Below are positions 45,345-55,981 of a DNA stretch of 64,000 nucleotides, piece by piece (positions within the stretch are counted from its first letter, which is position 1; every line of letters begins with the position of its first letter). This DNA comes from Ahaetulla prasina (taxonomy: Eukaryota; Chordata; Lepidosauria; Squamata; Colubridae): positions 9,269,959-9,333,958 of the forward strand of contig NC_080543.1 of NCBI RefSeq assembly GCF_028640845.1, given 5' to 3'. The notes beneath the pieces were generated by a model, which made no database searches, was not told where the DNA came from, and saw only the letters and a program-made list of their open reading frames with translations. A program made the position numbers and the translations under genes.

Positions 45345-46360
45345 ACAAGTGGCCCTCAACTTACAACCATTCATTTAGTGAACGTTGAAAGACACTGAAA
45401 AAGTGACTTATGACCAGTTTTCACCCCATTGATGAGGTGGAACGGTTGCTTTCATGGTGTGGAGACAATAGCTTGGTCCTTAATACCAATAAGACCATGG
45501 AGCTTATAGTGGACTATAGAAGGAATAGATCAGATATCCACCTCTTGCTTATCAATGGAGACCGAGTGGAGCAAGTGGCCAGTTTTAAGTTTCTGGATGT
45601 TATCATAAAAGAGGACCTGACCTGGGGCACTCAACACTGCAGCATTGGTCAAAAGAGCCGAGCAGAGATTGTATTACCAGAGACTTCTCAGGAAACAACA
45701 ACTGAATGAGAAACTGCTGGTGACCTTATACCGCTGCCTTATACCATAGAGAGTATTTTAACTTACTGCACCTGTGTATGGTTTGCCAATTGCACAGTGG
45801 CAGGTAGAACAGAGGGTCAACGTCATTGCCCACAGGATCATTGGCTGCCCACTCCCCTCTTTGGAAGAGCATTATACTCCCGCTGCCTTAAGAAAGTTCA
45901 AAACATTCTTAAAGATCCATCTCATCCTGGGCACCTTTTTTTTTTTTTGAACTATTACCATCTGGCAGACGGTACAGGATCATAAAAACAAGGTCAAATA
46001 GGCTGAAAAACAGCTTTTATCCCAGGCCAATAACCATACTGAATTATACGGTATAGTGCAATATCAGGGTTTCAATTTCAATTATATAGACTGTAAAGGG
46101 ATGTATGTTTGTGTTTTTATTTTTATAGTTATAATGTACACTGAGGACGGCATTTAATTTTGTCATGTGCAATGACAATAAAGTAAGCTAAACTAAACTA
46201 ACTATGACCATTGCAGCATGTGACTGTGATCACATGATCAGCCTTTGGGTGCTTGGCAACCGGCTTGTATTTACGACAGTTGTACTGTCCTGAATCACGT
46301 GACTTCCAATTGGTCACCTTCCGACAGGCAACGTCAGTGGGGGAAGCCATTCTTACATCA
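45345..46360. mobile_element. TA-TIR element interrupted by a LINE
   Basis: Left part GTGGCCCTCAACTTACAACC at 45350-45418; right part 46203-46360 (TGATCACATGATCAGCC). The LINE at 45419-46202 separates them. Confidence 0.6.
45419..46202 (+). mobile_element. LINE reverse-transcriptase fragment
   Basis: Encodes L-L-S-W-C-G-D-N-S-L-V-L-N-T-N-K-T and A-S-F-K-F-L-D-V-I-I-K-E-D-L, the region after the catalytic core in CR1/Rex-type enzymes. It is frameshifted after 45709 and ends GTGCAATGACAATAAAG. Confidence 0.82.
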
Positions 46361-46618
46361 CAATGCAGAAATATCCTTGACACCAATGGCAATTTCATGG
46401 AAATGGCCTACATGTTTAAAAGAAAATTTGAAAGCAAATTCTCTTTCAATAAACTGAATGAGAACCAGGAGAGCTAATGCAAGGTTGATTTCCGTCCCCA
46501 ATGTTTGCTGTTATAACAACGATTTGACGTAAGACGATCTCAGTAGAATGTCTACCCTTTGGCGAGTTGCCATTGGCGAGATGGAAAGCATATAGATAAT
46601 TGTTAGCAACCTCCCCAT

Positions 46619-46971
46619 CAGAGGTGGGTTTCAGCAGGTTCTGACCAGTTCTGGAGAACCGGTAGCAGAAATTTTGAGTAGTTCAGAGAACCGGTAGTAA
46701 AAATTCCGACTGGCCCCGCCCGCCCCCATCTATTCTCTGCCTCCCGAGTCCCAGCTGATTGGGAGGAAATGTGGATTTTGCAGTAACCTTCCCCTGAATT
46801 GGAGAGGGAATGGAGATTTTACAGTATTCTTCTCCTGGAGTGGGGAGGGAATGGAGATTTTACAGTATCCTTCGCCTGCCACGCCCACCAAGCCACACCC
46901 ACTAAGCCATGCCATGCCCACCAAGCCACACTCATAGAACCGGTAGTAAAAATTATTGAAACCCACCACTG
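46619..46971. mobile_element. E1-type hAT element
   Basis: Ends CAGAGGTGGGTTTCAGC and TTGAAACCCACCACTG. Exact duplication CTCCCCAT at 46611-46618 and 46972-46979. Several GAACCGGTAG motifs inside. Confidence 0.94.
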
Positions 46972-46983
46972 CTCCCCATGATG

Positions 46984-47254
46984 ATGTGATCAACATTTAG
47001 ATGCTTGGAAACTGGCATGTATTTATGACGGTTGCCCTCTCCCAGGTCATGTGATGACCTTTTGTAACCTTCCGACAAGCAAAGTCAACTGGGAAGCAAG
47101 ATTCACTTAACAACCGGGTTACTAACTTAACAATTGCAGTGATTTCCTTAACCGCTGCAGCAAGGAAGGTCGTAAAATGGAGCAAAGGTCCCTTAACAAC
47201 TATCTCACTTAGCAATTTTGGACTTGATTGCGGTCATAAGTCAAGGAGTACCTG
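46984..47254. mobile_element. TA-TIR element, right part
   Basis: Interior CACTTAACAACCGGGTTAC and right end CATAAGTCAAGGAGTACCTG followed by TA. Confidence 0.7.
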
Positions 47255-47451
47255 TACAAGTTTGATAAATACATGAAATAAAATGCCCATTTTACCTAAA
47301 ACGGATTATTTAAGAAACGATGGGAGAAGAATCACCCAGGAACTTTGACAGCAAATACTAGTAAATACAAAATTGAAAATCTGCCTGCTGATTTTTTATG
47401 GCCCACTCATTCAGATTGGCTTTTTACAGCCCTATCTGCTTGATTGTGCTT
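47255..47451. other. Unassigned sequence
   Basis: Nothing recognised, except that it leads into an ATTTAA-rich run at 47452-47487. Confidence 0.4.
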
Positions 47452-47486
47452 TAAATTTAAATTTAAATTTAATTTAAATTTAAATT

Positions 47487-48078
47487 CCTTCTACAGAGGA
47501 ATTATTGAGTCTGTCATTTGCACCTCTATAACTGTCTGGTTCGGTTCTGCAACCCAACAAGAAAAACACAGACTTCAGAGGATAATTAGAACTGCAGAAA
47601 AAATAATTGCTACCAACCTGCCTTCCATTGAGGACCTGTATACTGCGCGAATCAAGAAGAGGGCTGTGAAAATATTTGCAGATCCCTCGCATCCTGGACA
47701 TAAACTGTTTCAACTCCTACCCTCAAAACGACGCTATGGAGCACTGCACACCAGAACAACTAGACACAAGAACAGTTTTTTCCCGAAGGCCATCACTCTG
47801 CTAAACAAATAATTCCATCAACACTGTCAAACTATTTACTGAATCTGCACTACTATTAATCTTCTCATCGTTCCCATCACAATCTCCTTCTACTTATGAC
47901 TGTATGACTATAACTTGTTGCTGGCAATCCTTATGATTTATATTGATATATTGACCATCAATTGTGTTGTAAATGTTGTACCTTGATGAACGTATCTTTT
48001 CTTTTATGTACACTGAGAGCATAGGCACCAAGACAAATTCCTTGTGTGTCCAATCACACTTGGCCAATAAAAATTCAA
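47487..48078 (+). mobile_element. CR1/L3 LINE 3' end with intact C-terminus
   Basis: An open frame to 47812 encodes S-I-T-V-W-F-G-S-A-T-Q-Q, L-P-S-I-E-D-L-Y-T-A-R and the final F-P-K-A-I-T-L-L-N-K. No (TTCTA)n follows. Confidence 0.9.
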
Positions 48079-48082
48079 AAAT

Positions 48083-48587
48083 ATATAAGACAGGGTCTTA
48101 TTTTTGGAGAAACACGGTACCTTTTTGGGAGAGGAAAACAAGAAAAAGAAATCTGCCTCTGCCTCCCAGCAATTTTGCCTCGCTGAAGCAAACAGCAAAT
48201 AGCCTGCTTTACTTCCATTTTCGTTTTCAGCATAGCTTGATTAGCACAAGAAGAACAAATCTGCTCCCAGCAATTTACCTCCTTGCAGCAAGCAGCAGAG
48301 GCCCGTGCAGCAATAGGCCATGGCCAACCCTGCAGCCTGAAACAGCTGAGAGACAGGAGGCCGATCCAATGGACAATCAACTTGTGCTAATTAGGCTGTG
48401 CTGAAGCTGAAAAGGGCTGCTTCTTCTTGCTTCCTGCTGCAAGGAGGTAAATTGCTGGGAGGCAGAGGCCAAAGGGTGGGGGCCAGTGGGAGGGTGGGGC
48501 TACATTCGGTGTATAAGACACACCCAAATTTTTACCCCCTTTTAGGGGGCAAAAAGATGGGTCTTATACTCTGAAAAATACGGTAAT
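48083..48587. repeat. Dispersed repeat with TCTTAT...AAATACGGTA ends
   Basis: Contains GGTCTTATTTTTGG near 48097 and GGTCTTATACTCTGAAAAAT near 48562. Known-looking reptile repeat; the class is not settled. Confidence 0.4.
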
Positions 48588-48675
48588 TGTTAGTGTGATG
48601 TTTATCCTGGAGTTAATCTATGCTCATCTGGGTACTGATTGCTAGTGGAGAAATGCTTTGGGTCTATTCTGTTCC

Positions 48676-48945
48676 CTTTTTTTTTTATTTGCCTTTATAT
48701 CCGCCCTTCTCCAAAGACTCAGGGCGGCTTACACTATGTCAAGCAATAGTCTTCATCCATTTGTATATTATATACAAAGTCAACTTATTGCCCCCAACAA
48801 TCTGGGTCCTCATTTTACCTACCTTATAAAGGATGGAAGGCTGAGTCAACCTTGGGCCTGGTGGGACTAGAACCTGCAGTAATTGCAAGCAGCTGCTGTT
48901 AATAATAGACTGCATTAGCCTGTTGAGCCACTTCCCAGCCCCTTT
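48676..48945 (-). mobile_element. tRNA-derived SINE (type 3)
   Basis: Near-identical in body to 34530-34797, minus sense, full length. Confidence 0.9.
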
Positions 48946-48984
48946 TTGGCTGGTAGATTGTCTCTTTTGCATAATGCATATTGA

Positions 48985-49125
48985 TGTCATCACTGGAATC
49001 TTTCAAGAAGAGACTGGACTGCCATCTGTCAGAAATGGTGTTGGTCTCCTGCTTGGGCGGGGGGGTGGGGTTGGACTAGATGACCTCCAAGGTCCCTTCC
49101 AACTCCGTTAAATCTGTAATCTGAT
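48985..49125 (+). mobile_element. CR1 3' end
   Basis: GACTAGATGACCTCCAAGG and TCCCTTCCAACTCCGTTAAA. Confidence 0.8.
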
Positions 49126-49202
49126 GTCTATGTGCCTGGCTAATTTATCAATGTGCCAGGCTTCTAGAAATTTTCTGGCATTTTTAGACTTGGCTTGGTC
49201 TA

Positions 49203-49977
49203 TGTTGTGGTCCGCCAGCAGCCTGCAGAGTTGGCAGTAGAGTCGGACAGTGATGAGGCTGAGGAAGAGCATGAGCCAGTCCTGGAGGCTGGGGAAGGCC
49301 CAGATGAGGGCTCTGCGTTGGAGGCAGAGATGGGGCCAGGGCCATCGGGGAGTGATGTGCAGACTCCGGAGCCTCCAGAGACTGACAGTAGTAAGGCAGA
49401 GGAACAGGAGGAGCCTGTTTCTAATGCACGCATGAGAAGAGCTGCCAAAAGGTAAGAGCAGGTCAAGCAAAAAGGATGACTCGGGAGTAGGGCCAAGAGA
49501 TGATTGGCCCCTCCCATAAGGCTTAAAAGACCAGCAATGGTGTTTGGGCTCTTTGTCGGAAAACAACGTTGATAGAATTGCTCTTTGTCTTGCTGCATTT
49601 ATTTCTTGTCGGCATCTTCTGCTTTTGAACTTTTGCCAAGAAAAGCTTTTGGCAGTTTGCCTAATTAGACCAAGGTTGGTGATAAGACTGAAGACCTGTG
49701 TTATGAAGAATTTGTTTTGATTTAGTGTGGATGACGCTGAGAATGAGTTAATTCTCAGTTGTTCTAATAAAGTCTGTTTGTTTTTTGACCTGAGTGCGTC
49801 TACTACTACCTACTTGGGCCTGGGTCACAACCAGTGGTGGGATTCAGCCAGTTCGCACCACTTCGGGAGAACCGGTTGTTAACTTTCTGAGCAGTTTGGC
49901 AAACTGGCTGTTGGAAGAAATCATTAGGGCAGAGAACCGGTTGTTAAATTACTTGAATCCCACCACTGGTCACAAGA
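49203..49977 (+). mobile_element. Solo LTR, family C, with a MITE at its 3' edge
   Basis: Starts TGTTGTGGTCCGCC. The end GGGTCACAA is broken by the MITE at 49832. Exact 5-bp duplication GTCTA at 49198-49202 and 49978-49982. The frame from its first base reads V-V-V-R-Q-Q-P-A-E-L-A and E-S-D-S-D-E-A-E-E-E, ending at R-M-R-R-A-A-K-R (49455). TTCTAATAAAGTC near 49763 is a likely polyadenylation signal. Confidence 0.92.
49832..49968. mobile_element. 137-bp hAT MITE
   Basis: Differs from 41519-41655 at about four positions. Flanks GTCACAAC and GTCACAAG (7 of 8), inside the LTR end. Confidence 0.94.
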
Positions 49978-49985
49978 GTCTAGGA

Positions 49986-50055
49986 CAGGGGTCTGCAAAC
50001 TTGGCTCTTTTAAGACTTGTGGACTTCAACTCCCAGAGTTCCTCAGCCAGCCCTG
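49986..50055. mobile_element. Single-arm foldback hAT MITE
   Basis: 70 bp, CAGGGGTCTGCAAACTTGG to CAGCCAGCCCTG. Exact duplication GTCTAGGA at 49978-49985 and 50056-50063. Most of the second arm is lost. Confidence 0.9.
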
Positions 50056-50224
50056 GTCTAGGACGATCATATTTTCTCAAATGAAACAATGGTTAAGACT
50101 GCGCATATGTTCTGAAATTCAAGAGTCTTTCCATCATGTCTTCTGACTGCTAGTTGGTCTTCATGGATGCGTTCGGAGAGCAAACCCCACTCCTTAATAG
50201 CACTGATGATCTTCACAACTTTGA

Positions 50225-50335
50225 GTAAGGAAAATAGTTACAAGAAAACAAGCAAGCTCAGTAATGAAAACAGTAGAAGAAAACAAGCCAGCTCAGAGAG
50301 CATCCAAGCACCCTGCATTTCAACCCTGAGCTACA
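50225..50335 (+). mobile_element. Penelope-like fragment
   Basis: AAACAAGCCAGCTCAGAGAG and ATTTCAACCCTGAGCTACAA match the end of the other copies. Confidence 0.55.
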
Positions 50336-50950
50336 AATTGCCCAAGGAGCTGCTGATCCAGTTCTACAGAGGAATTATTGAGTCTGTCATCTGCACCTCT
50401 ATAACTGTCTGGTTCGGTTCTGCAACCCAACAAGAAAGACACAGACTTCAGAGGATAATTAGAACTGCAAAAAAAATAATGGCTACCAACCTGCCTTCCA
50501 TTGAGGACCTGTATACTGCACGAATCAAGAAGAGGGCCGTGAAAATATTTACAGATCCCTCACATCCAGGACATAAACTGTTTCATCTCCTACCCTCAAA
50601 ACGATGCTATAGAGTACTGCACACCAGAACAACTAGACACAAGAACAGTTTTTCCCCGAAGGCCATCACTCTGCTAAACAAATAATTCCATCAACACTGT
50701 CAAACTATTTACTAAATCTGCACTACTATTAATCTTCTCATCGTTCCCATCACCAATCTCTTTCCACTTATGACTGTATGACTGTAACTTTGTTGCTGGC
50801 AATCCTTATGATTTATATTGATATATTGACCATCAATTGTGTTGTAAGTGTTGTACCTTGATGAATGTATCTTTTCTTTTATGTACACTGAGAGCATATG
50901 TACCAAGACAAATTCCTTGTGTGTCCAATCACACTTGGCCAATAAAAAAT
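50336..50950 (+). mobile_element. CR1/L3 LINE 3' end with intact C-terminus
   Basis: An open frame to 50685 encodes L-I-Q-F-Y-R-G-I-I-E-S-V-I-C and the same C-terminus as 47487-48078. A (TTCTA)n tail of about eight units follows to 50988. Confidence 0.92.
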
Positions 50951-50989
50951 TCTATTCTATTCTATTCTATTCTATTCTATTCTATTCAA

Positions 50990-51964
50990 ATATTCTCTTT
51001 TATTAATGCTAATTTTGTTCCATCGATGCCCCACTTCTTTCCTGGACAACTAAACCATCTATAAAATTCCAAGTTAGAAAAAGGTTTTTACGTTTAGGTA
51101 TGATACAGCGGGAAGCACGGATCTGGATTAACCAACCATTCTTGCCAGAGCCAGCAAGCAATATCCACAAGAAATATCATGTATTATGTTTCGCCAGAAG
51201 ACGATGAAGGAAAGGCATAAATATCTTCCCGTTTTATTCTCCCTGCATCTAATAGAAGGACAAAAAGCCTTAACAGAAGTCAGTACTTACTCCTTCGCTC
51301 CAGTTATGATCAGGTGCTCTCAGCCTTTTGAATTCGGGACCTTCCGAATTTTTTTCCAGAACTGGTAAGCAACACAAGCCAATTAGAAAGAAATCCCAAG
51401 TAGATGCTACGAAATGAAAATGTCTCGCTCGGGATTAAAAAGGTGAACCCAGAGGAAGAGAAGGCGCCTTCCTAGTTACCGGCGGACACCTGTCAATCGG
51501 AGTTTCGGCAAAAGTCAAGCCGGTAAAAAGTCAAAGCAACTTCTTCTCGCTTCAGCCAGAAAACTGGTTGCAACACATTCTCCTGTTCCAAAATTGGTTA
51601 TGTTGCAAGTAGCTTTCCTCCTTAACTTTCTGGACTGGATTTGTCCTTGACAAAAAATACGCCAACAAATCAAAGAGTCACAACAAACCCCCGGGCTAAA
51701 ATTCCACCCATTTCTTCTTCTTCTTCTTCCTCTTCTTAATGGAGAGACGTCATCACACGAAGGAGCAGAAGAGATGCCTCCGTCGGCTGCAGGTGGGAAA
51801 ACTCACTCAGCATGATCTTGTTTGAACTTGTCGAAGGAATTAAAAAAACCAGGCCCCACCTTCTGCCAACGATCTAAACTGGAGCTCCTTAAAAAATGGG
51901 CTGGTTTGCACTGAACGCTGAGAGCGATGGGCAAAGTTTACAAGACCGCAAAGAAATCTAAAAT
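50990..51964. other. Repeat-free tract with CpG-rich centre
   Basis: About 1 kb without repeats in a repeat-dense intron. 51405-51560 has clustered CpGs, and a donor-like GGAGTAAGTAC is seen on the minus strand near 51291. See findings. Confidence 0.35.
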
Positions 51965-52109
51965 AATAGAGTCGGAAGGGACCTTGGAGGTCTTCTAGTC
52001 CAACTCCTTGCTCCAGCAGGAGACCCTATACCATTTCAGAAAAAATGACTGACCAGTCTCCTTTTGAAAGCCTACAACAGAAAGCTGTTCCACTGATTGA
52101 TTGTTCTTT

Positions 52110-53155
52110 AATATTTACAGACCCCTCACATCCTGGGCATAAACTGTTTCAACTCCTACCCTCAAAACGACGCTACAGAGCACTGCACACCAGAACAACT
52201 AGACACAAGGACAGTTTCTTCCCGAACGCCATCACTCTGCTAAACAAATAATTCCCTCAACATTGTCAAGCTATTTATTAAGTCTGCACTACTATTAATC
52301 TTCTCATCGTTCCCATCACCCATCACCTTCCACTTATGACTGTATGACTGTAACTTCGTTGCTTGTATCCTTTACGATTTATATTGATATTGATTGTTTC
52401 CTGATTGCTTATTTGTACCCTATGACTATCATTAAATGATAGAGGGAGCACCTTTTGGCTCCCGTGTAACACCCTTCCTGCGTAATCTGCACTGGCTCCC
52501 AGTGGTCTTCCGGGTTCACTTCAAGGTACTTGTCATCACCTTTAAAACGCTCCATGGCCTAGGGCCGGGATATTTACGGGACCGCCTACTGCCACCATTA
52601 GCCTCTCACCGACCAGTGCGCTCTCACAGAGAGGGCCTCCTCCGGATACCGTCAGCTAAACAATGTCAGCTGGCGACCTCCAGGGGGAGGGCCTTCTCTG
52701 TGGGGGCCCCTACCCTCTGGAACGAGCTCCCTCTGGGGCTTCGTCAACTCCCCGATCTCAAGTCCTTCCACCGCGAGCTGAAGACATTGCTGTTTCGAAG
52801 AGCAGGACTAGCTTGAATGTAGTTTTAAATTGGGATTTTTAAAAAAGGGGTTTAAATGAGGTTTTAAATTTGTATTTAAAAGTTAGAGCATCAATTGAAT
52901 TTAACTATCTATTCTTTTAGCTGTTTTTTATGTATTATATGTTTTCTGTTGTTGTTGTTTTTTTGACTGTGAACCGCCCTGAGTCCTTCGGGAGATGGGC
53001 GGTATACAAATATAATAAATAATAATAATAATAATAATTAAGTGTTGTCCCTTATGATTCTTGATGAACGTTTCTTTTCTTTTATGTACAATGAGAGCAT
53101 ATGCACCAAGACAAATTCCTGTGTGTCCAATCACACTTGGCCAATAAAAAATTCT
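52110..53155 (+). mobile_element. CR1/L3 LINE 3' end split by an L2
   Basis: Coding end at 52110-52251 (F-T-D-P-S-H-P-G-H-K-L-F), 3' UTR to 52436, then resumed at 53039 (TTATGATTCTTGATGAACG) to the CCAATAAAAAATTC tail. Confidence 0.88.
52437..53038 (+). mobile_element. L2 LINE 3' end with intact ORF2 C-terminus
   Basis: The frame to 52816 parallels 33087-33614 (L-H-G-L-G-P-G-Y-L-R-D-R-L-L; A-P-T-L-W-N-E-L-P). It ends with CCGCCCTGAGTCCTTCGGG and (AATA)n. Confidence 0.92.
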
Positions 53156-53340
53156 ATTCTATTCTATTCTATTCTATTCTATTCTATTCTATTCTATTCT
53201 ATTCTATTCTATTCTTGTTCCTGTTCCTGTTCCTGTTCCTGTTCCTGTTCCTGTTCCTATTTCTATTTCTATTTCTATTTCTATTTCTATTTCTATTTCT
53301 ATTTCTATTCCTATTCCTATTCCTATTCCTATTTCTATTC
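53150..53340 (+). repeat. Compound microsatellite (TTCTA)n-(TTCCTG)n-(TTTCTA)n
   Basis: Pentamers change to hexamers at about 53215: TTCCTG units, then TTTCTA, then TTCCTA. Confidence 0.93.
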
Positions 53341-53385
53341 TCACTGTTAGGAAGTTTCTCCTTAATTCCAGGTTCCAATAAAGAA

Positions 53386-53498
53386 GAATATTTGTAGCTC
53401 AGGGTTGAAATGAAGGGTCCTTGTGTTCTCTGAGCTTGTTTGTTTTCTTGTAGACGTTTCATTACCTGACTAGGTAACATCATCAGTGCTAGGCTATC
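53386..53498 (-). mobile_element. Penelope-like fragment with hammerhead-like core
   Basis: Minus-sense core at 53453-53486 with an intact CTGATGA and GAAACGTC. Confidence 0.6.
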
Positions 53499-53629
53499 TT
53501 TTCTCCTTGATTAGTTTCCATCCATTGTTTCTTGCGTTATCTTACTGGTCCCTTGGAAAATAAGTTGATCCCCTCTTCTTTGTGGCAGCCCCTCACATAC
53601 TGAAAGACTGCTATCATATCCCTTATAGT

Positions 53630-53886
53630 CAATGATGATATTCAGCTGGTTCGGGAGAACCAGTAGTGAAGATTGCGGGTGGGCCCGCCCCCCCGACTCC
53701 CCGCTTCAGATCTATGCTGTCCTATTTAGCCATGTTTCGAGGTCGGGCACATGCGCGGAAGGTGCGCACACGAGCAAAGCACAAACGCAGAAGGACAGGC
53801 GCATGTGTGGAAGGTGCGTACACGCACGGAGCAAGCGTGCGCGCGCAGGTCGAACCGGCGGTAAAAATATGTAAAACCCATCTCTG
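53630..53886. mobile_element. E1-like hAT element, decayed
   Basis: Left end CAATGATGATATTCAGC, right end ACCCATCTCTG. Flanks CTTATAGT and CCCCTAGT (6 of 8); the latter matches intact CR1 sequence elsewhere. Confidence 0.6.
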
Positions 53887-53895
53887 CCCCTAGTC

Positions 53896-54240
53896 CAGGG
53901 GTGAAATGCTCCCAGGTCGGACTGGATCGTCCGATCGGGTAGCGATGGGGGCGGGTGGTTTGGAGAACCGGTAGCAAAAATCCCTGACCCCCTACTCCCC
54001 ATGCCCAGCTGAGCCGCGCGATCATCAGAGGGTTTTTTTTTTTTAACTTTTAAAAGCATTTTTTCTTCGGCCAAAAAAATGCTTTTAAATGTTTTTAAAA
54101 AGCCTCTGATGATCGCGCAACTCAGCTGGGTGCTAGCCAAAAAATGGGAGGGGGGGAGTCCGTTTTTCCTCCCAGAAGGCTCTGCTAGTCAAACCAAAAA
54201 ACGGGGAAGGGGAGTCCGTTTTTCCTCCCAGAGGGCCTTA
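53896..54240. mobile_element. E9-type hAT element, right end unresolved
   Basis: Starts CAGGGGTGAAATGCTCCC like 35304-35815. Contains a large hairpin at 54003-54132. Confidence 0.6.
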
Positions 54241-54334
54241 GGAAATAATAAAAAGGCAGAATATTATATTTCCCTGGGTGAGAAATGGAGAGACATGCTC
54301 TTGGAAAGCAGCTCCCACCTTTCTTAATAGCCTG

Positions 54335-54785
54335 CAACGGATGTCAGCGCTTAAGAGATAAAAGTGATAGATAGCTCTATTCATAAGCAAATACCCTCAC
54401 CCATATCCAACAAGGGTATGATTAGCCCTCCACCACAATAGGAATTGTCCAACAAGCCCCTTCATTGCATCAGCCCAAACTCTAACCAAACCTAGCTCAG
54501 ACAAACTCCTAGGATTTATACATGGCCGCACGGGAGTCTGAAAACAGCCAATAGAATAAATATTCTTGCATAGGAACAGGAAGCTCAAGTGCAAAGCCCA
54601 AGAGAACGTATAAATACCCCCGCACTCTCAACTCCATGTGGTCAGCTGCCCAGGATCAAACATGCTTGGTGGTTCCGCTTCATCAATAAATGGAGCCTCT
54701 TTCCAATCAATCTCCAATCCATTTTGTCTCCAGTGTCTTTCTCTCAGCTTGGAGTTGAACCAGATGGATATTTCTTCCAACAATA
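54335..54785 (+). mobile_element. LTR-like segment, ends unresolved
   Basis: TATA-like CGTATAAATACCCC near 54609 and ATCAATAAATGG near 54683 are spaced as in an LTR. TG/CA ends and a target duplication could not be fixed. Confidence 0.4.
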
Positions 54786-54869
54786 CTAAAGAGCTTCAGA
54801 ATCCTGGAGAAATAGTTGTAGTGTATAAGAAGTCTCAAGCACTTTTTTTTTTAAGTCAGTGAATTTAAA

Positions 54870-55492
54870 ACCTCCCGCCTACCAGCCATTTGGAAACCCG
54901 CCCTTACTGACAAACAAGTCCCTAACACGAGGAATGACACCAGACCCACACTCACGAGGTCCACACAGGATGTCACCACCGCACATCCACCCAGAAAGCA
55001 GACCCAAACCCACACTGATCATGAAGCACGACCAAGGACCAGAAGCCAGACCGCAGCTGCAACATTAGCCATTTCAAACCCCTCCAATCCATTCATGCAG
55101 CAGACTGACACCCACTATGAAGATGTAGCACGACCACAAAGCCAAACAACAGCTATGCAGCTCACCAGCTCAAATCCCCCTGCAGCACAGACTAGACTGA
55201 GCACAACCAAGCCCCCACCAACACAGGACACACCCCCAACCAATCAGAGCACAGAAAAAACCCCATCCAATTAGAGCACAGCCAAGCTCCCACCCAATCA
55301 GTTCAAACCCCCACTAGCAGTTAAAAGGAAGAAACAGCTGCGATCACACATTGCTCCCAGAAGCACGAAGCTGAAGCCTGAAGATGACGAATGAGACTTC
55401 GTCGAAACGTCGCCAAGACACTTCCAATTTTACACGGGAGAAAACCCAAACAACCAAAGACCTATATACAAACACCCGTGAAAACCTCAGAA

Positions 55493-55497
<5 letters not shown>
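54870..55497 (+). mobile_element. Penelope-like element terminal region
   Basis: C/A-rich sequence with repeated CACCCAATCAG-type units leads to a hammerhead-like core at 55378-55411 and AGAAAACCCAAACAACC. No reverse transcriptase or GIY-YIG coding remains. Assignment by motif only. Confidence 0.5.
55378..55411 (+). ncRNA. Hammerhead-ribozyme-like core
   Basis: CTGAAGA core, 6-bp helix II (GACGAA 55386-55391 with TTCGTC 55398-55403, hexaloop), GAAAC, and a GTC cleavage triplet. Helix III is minimal. Helix I can form GC/GC next to the core and GAAG/CTTC further out. Activity is untested. Confidence 0.5.

Positions 55498-55498
<1 letters not shown>

Positions 55499-55577
<79 letters not shown>
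55499..55577. repeat. (TA)n microsatellite
   Basis: About 39 uninterrupted AT dinucleotides. Confidence 0.97.
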
Positions 55578-55580
<3 letters not shown>

Positions 55581-55639
55581 TCATGAAGAGGTTTAGATTT
55601 GTGGACAGTAATGCAGTTTTCAATTGCTTCTTTTTTGTA

Positions 55640-55830
55640 ATTTTCTTCTGATTTTGTTGTCAGATGACCACGGTTTATGACACTATGACATTTACTGCCA
55701 GCAATAGGTTAGCTTAGTCACTCTGTCATTCACTTAATGACCGCAGTAAAAAAAAGGGAAAGGTCTTAAAATCAGGCATAAAATGGCATGCTCAATTACG
55801 GTCTTAAGTCAAGGACCGTCTCTATTGTTG
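55640..55830. mobile_element. TA-TIR element fragment
   Basis: Right end GGTCTTAAGTCAAGGACCG and CACTTAATGACCGCAG interior. Confidence 0.5.
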
Positions 55831-55934
55831 ATGCTGTCCATATATCAGGAGGGAAATGTAAAGCAGGCACCATTACAGAGAAGACTGACTTCTGATAACC
55901 TACTAAATGATCCTGTTTTGTCATTGTTTTAAGT

Positions 55935-55981
55935 TAGAATAGAATAGAATAGAATAGAATAGAATAGAATAGAATAGAATA
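55935..55981 (-). repeat. (TAGAA)n microsatellite
   Basis: Nine units, the complement of the CR1/L3 tail repeat, adjoining a SINE with no CR1/L3 body. Confidence 0.9.

Larger units (their letters stand above)
51965..53632 (-). mobile_element. CR1 LINE fragment holding a nest of insertions
   Basis: Pieces at 51965-52108, 53341-53385 and 53499-53632 form one minus-sense CR1 3' region, interrupted by CR1/L3 with microsatellites (52110-53340) and a Penelope-like piece (53386-53498). Confidence 0.75.

Noticed and set aside
53199..53483. Minus-strand N-R repeat protein
   Set aside because: The Asn-Arg run is the translation of the hexamer microsatellite.
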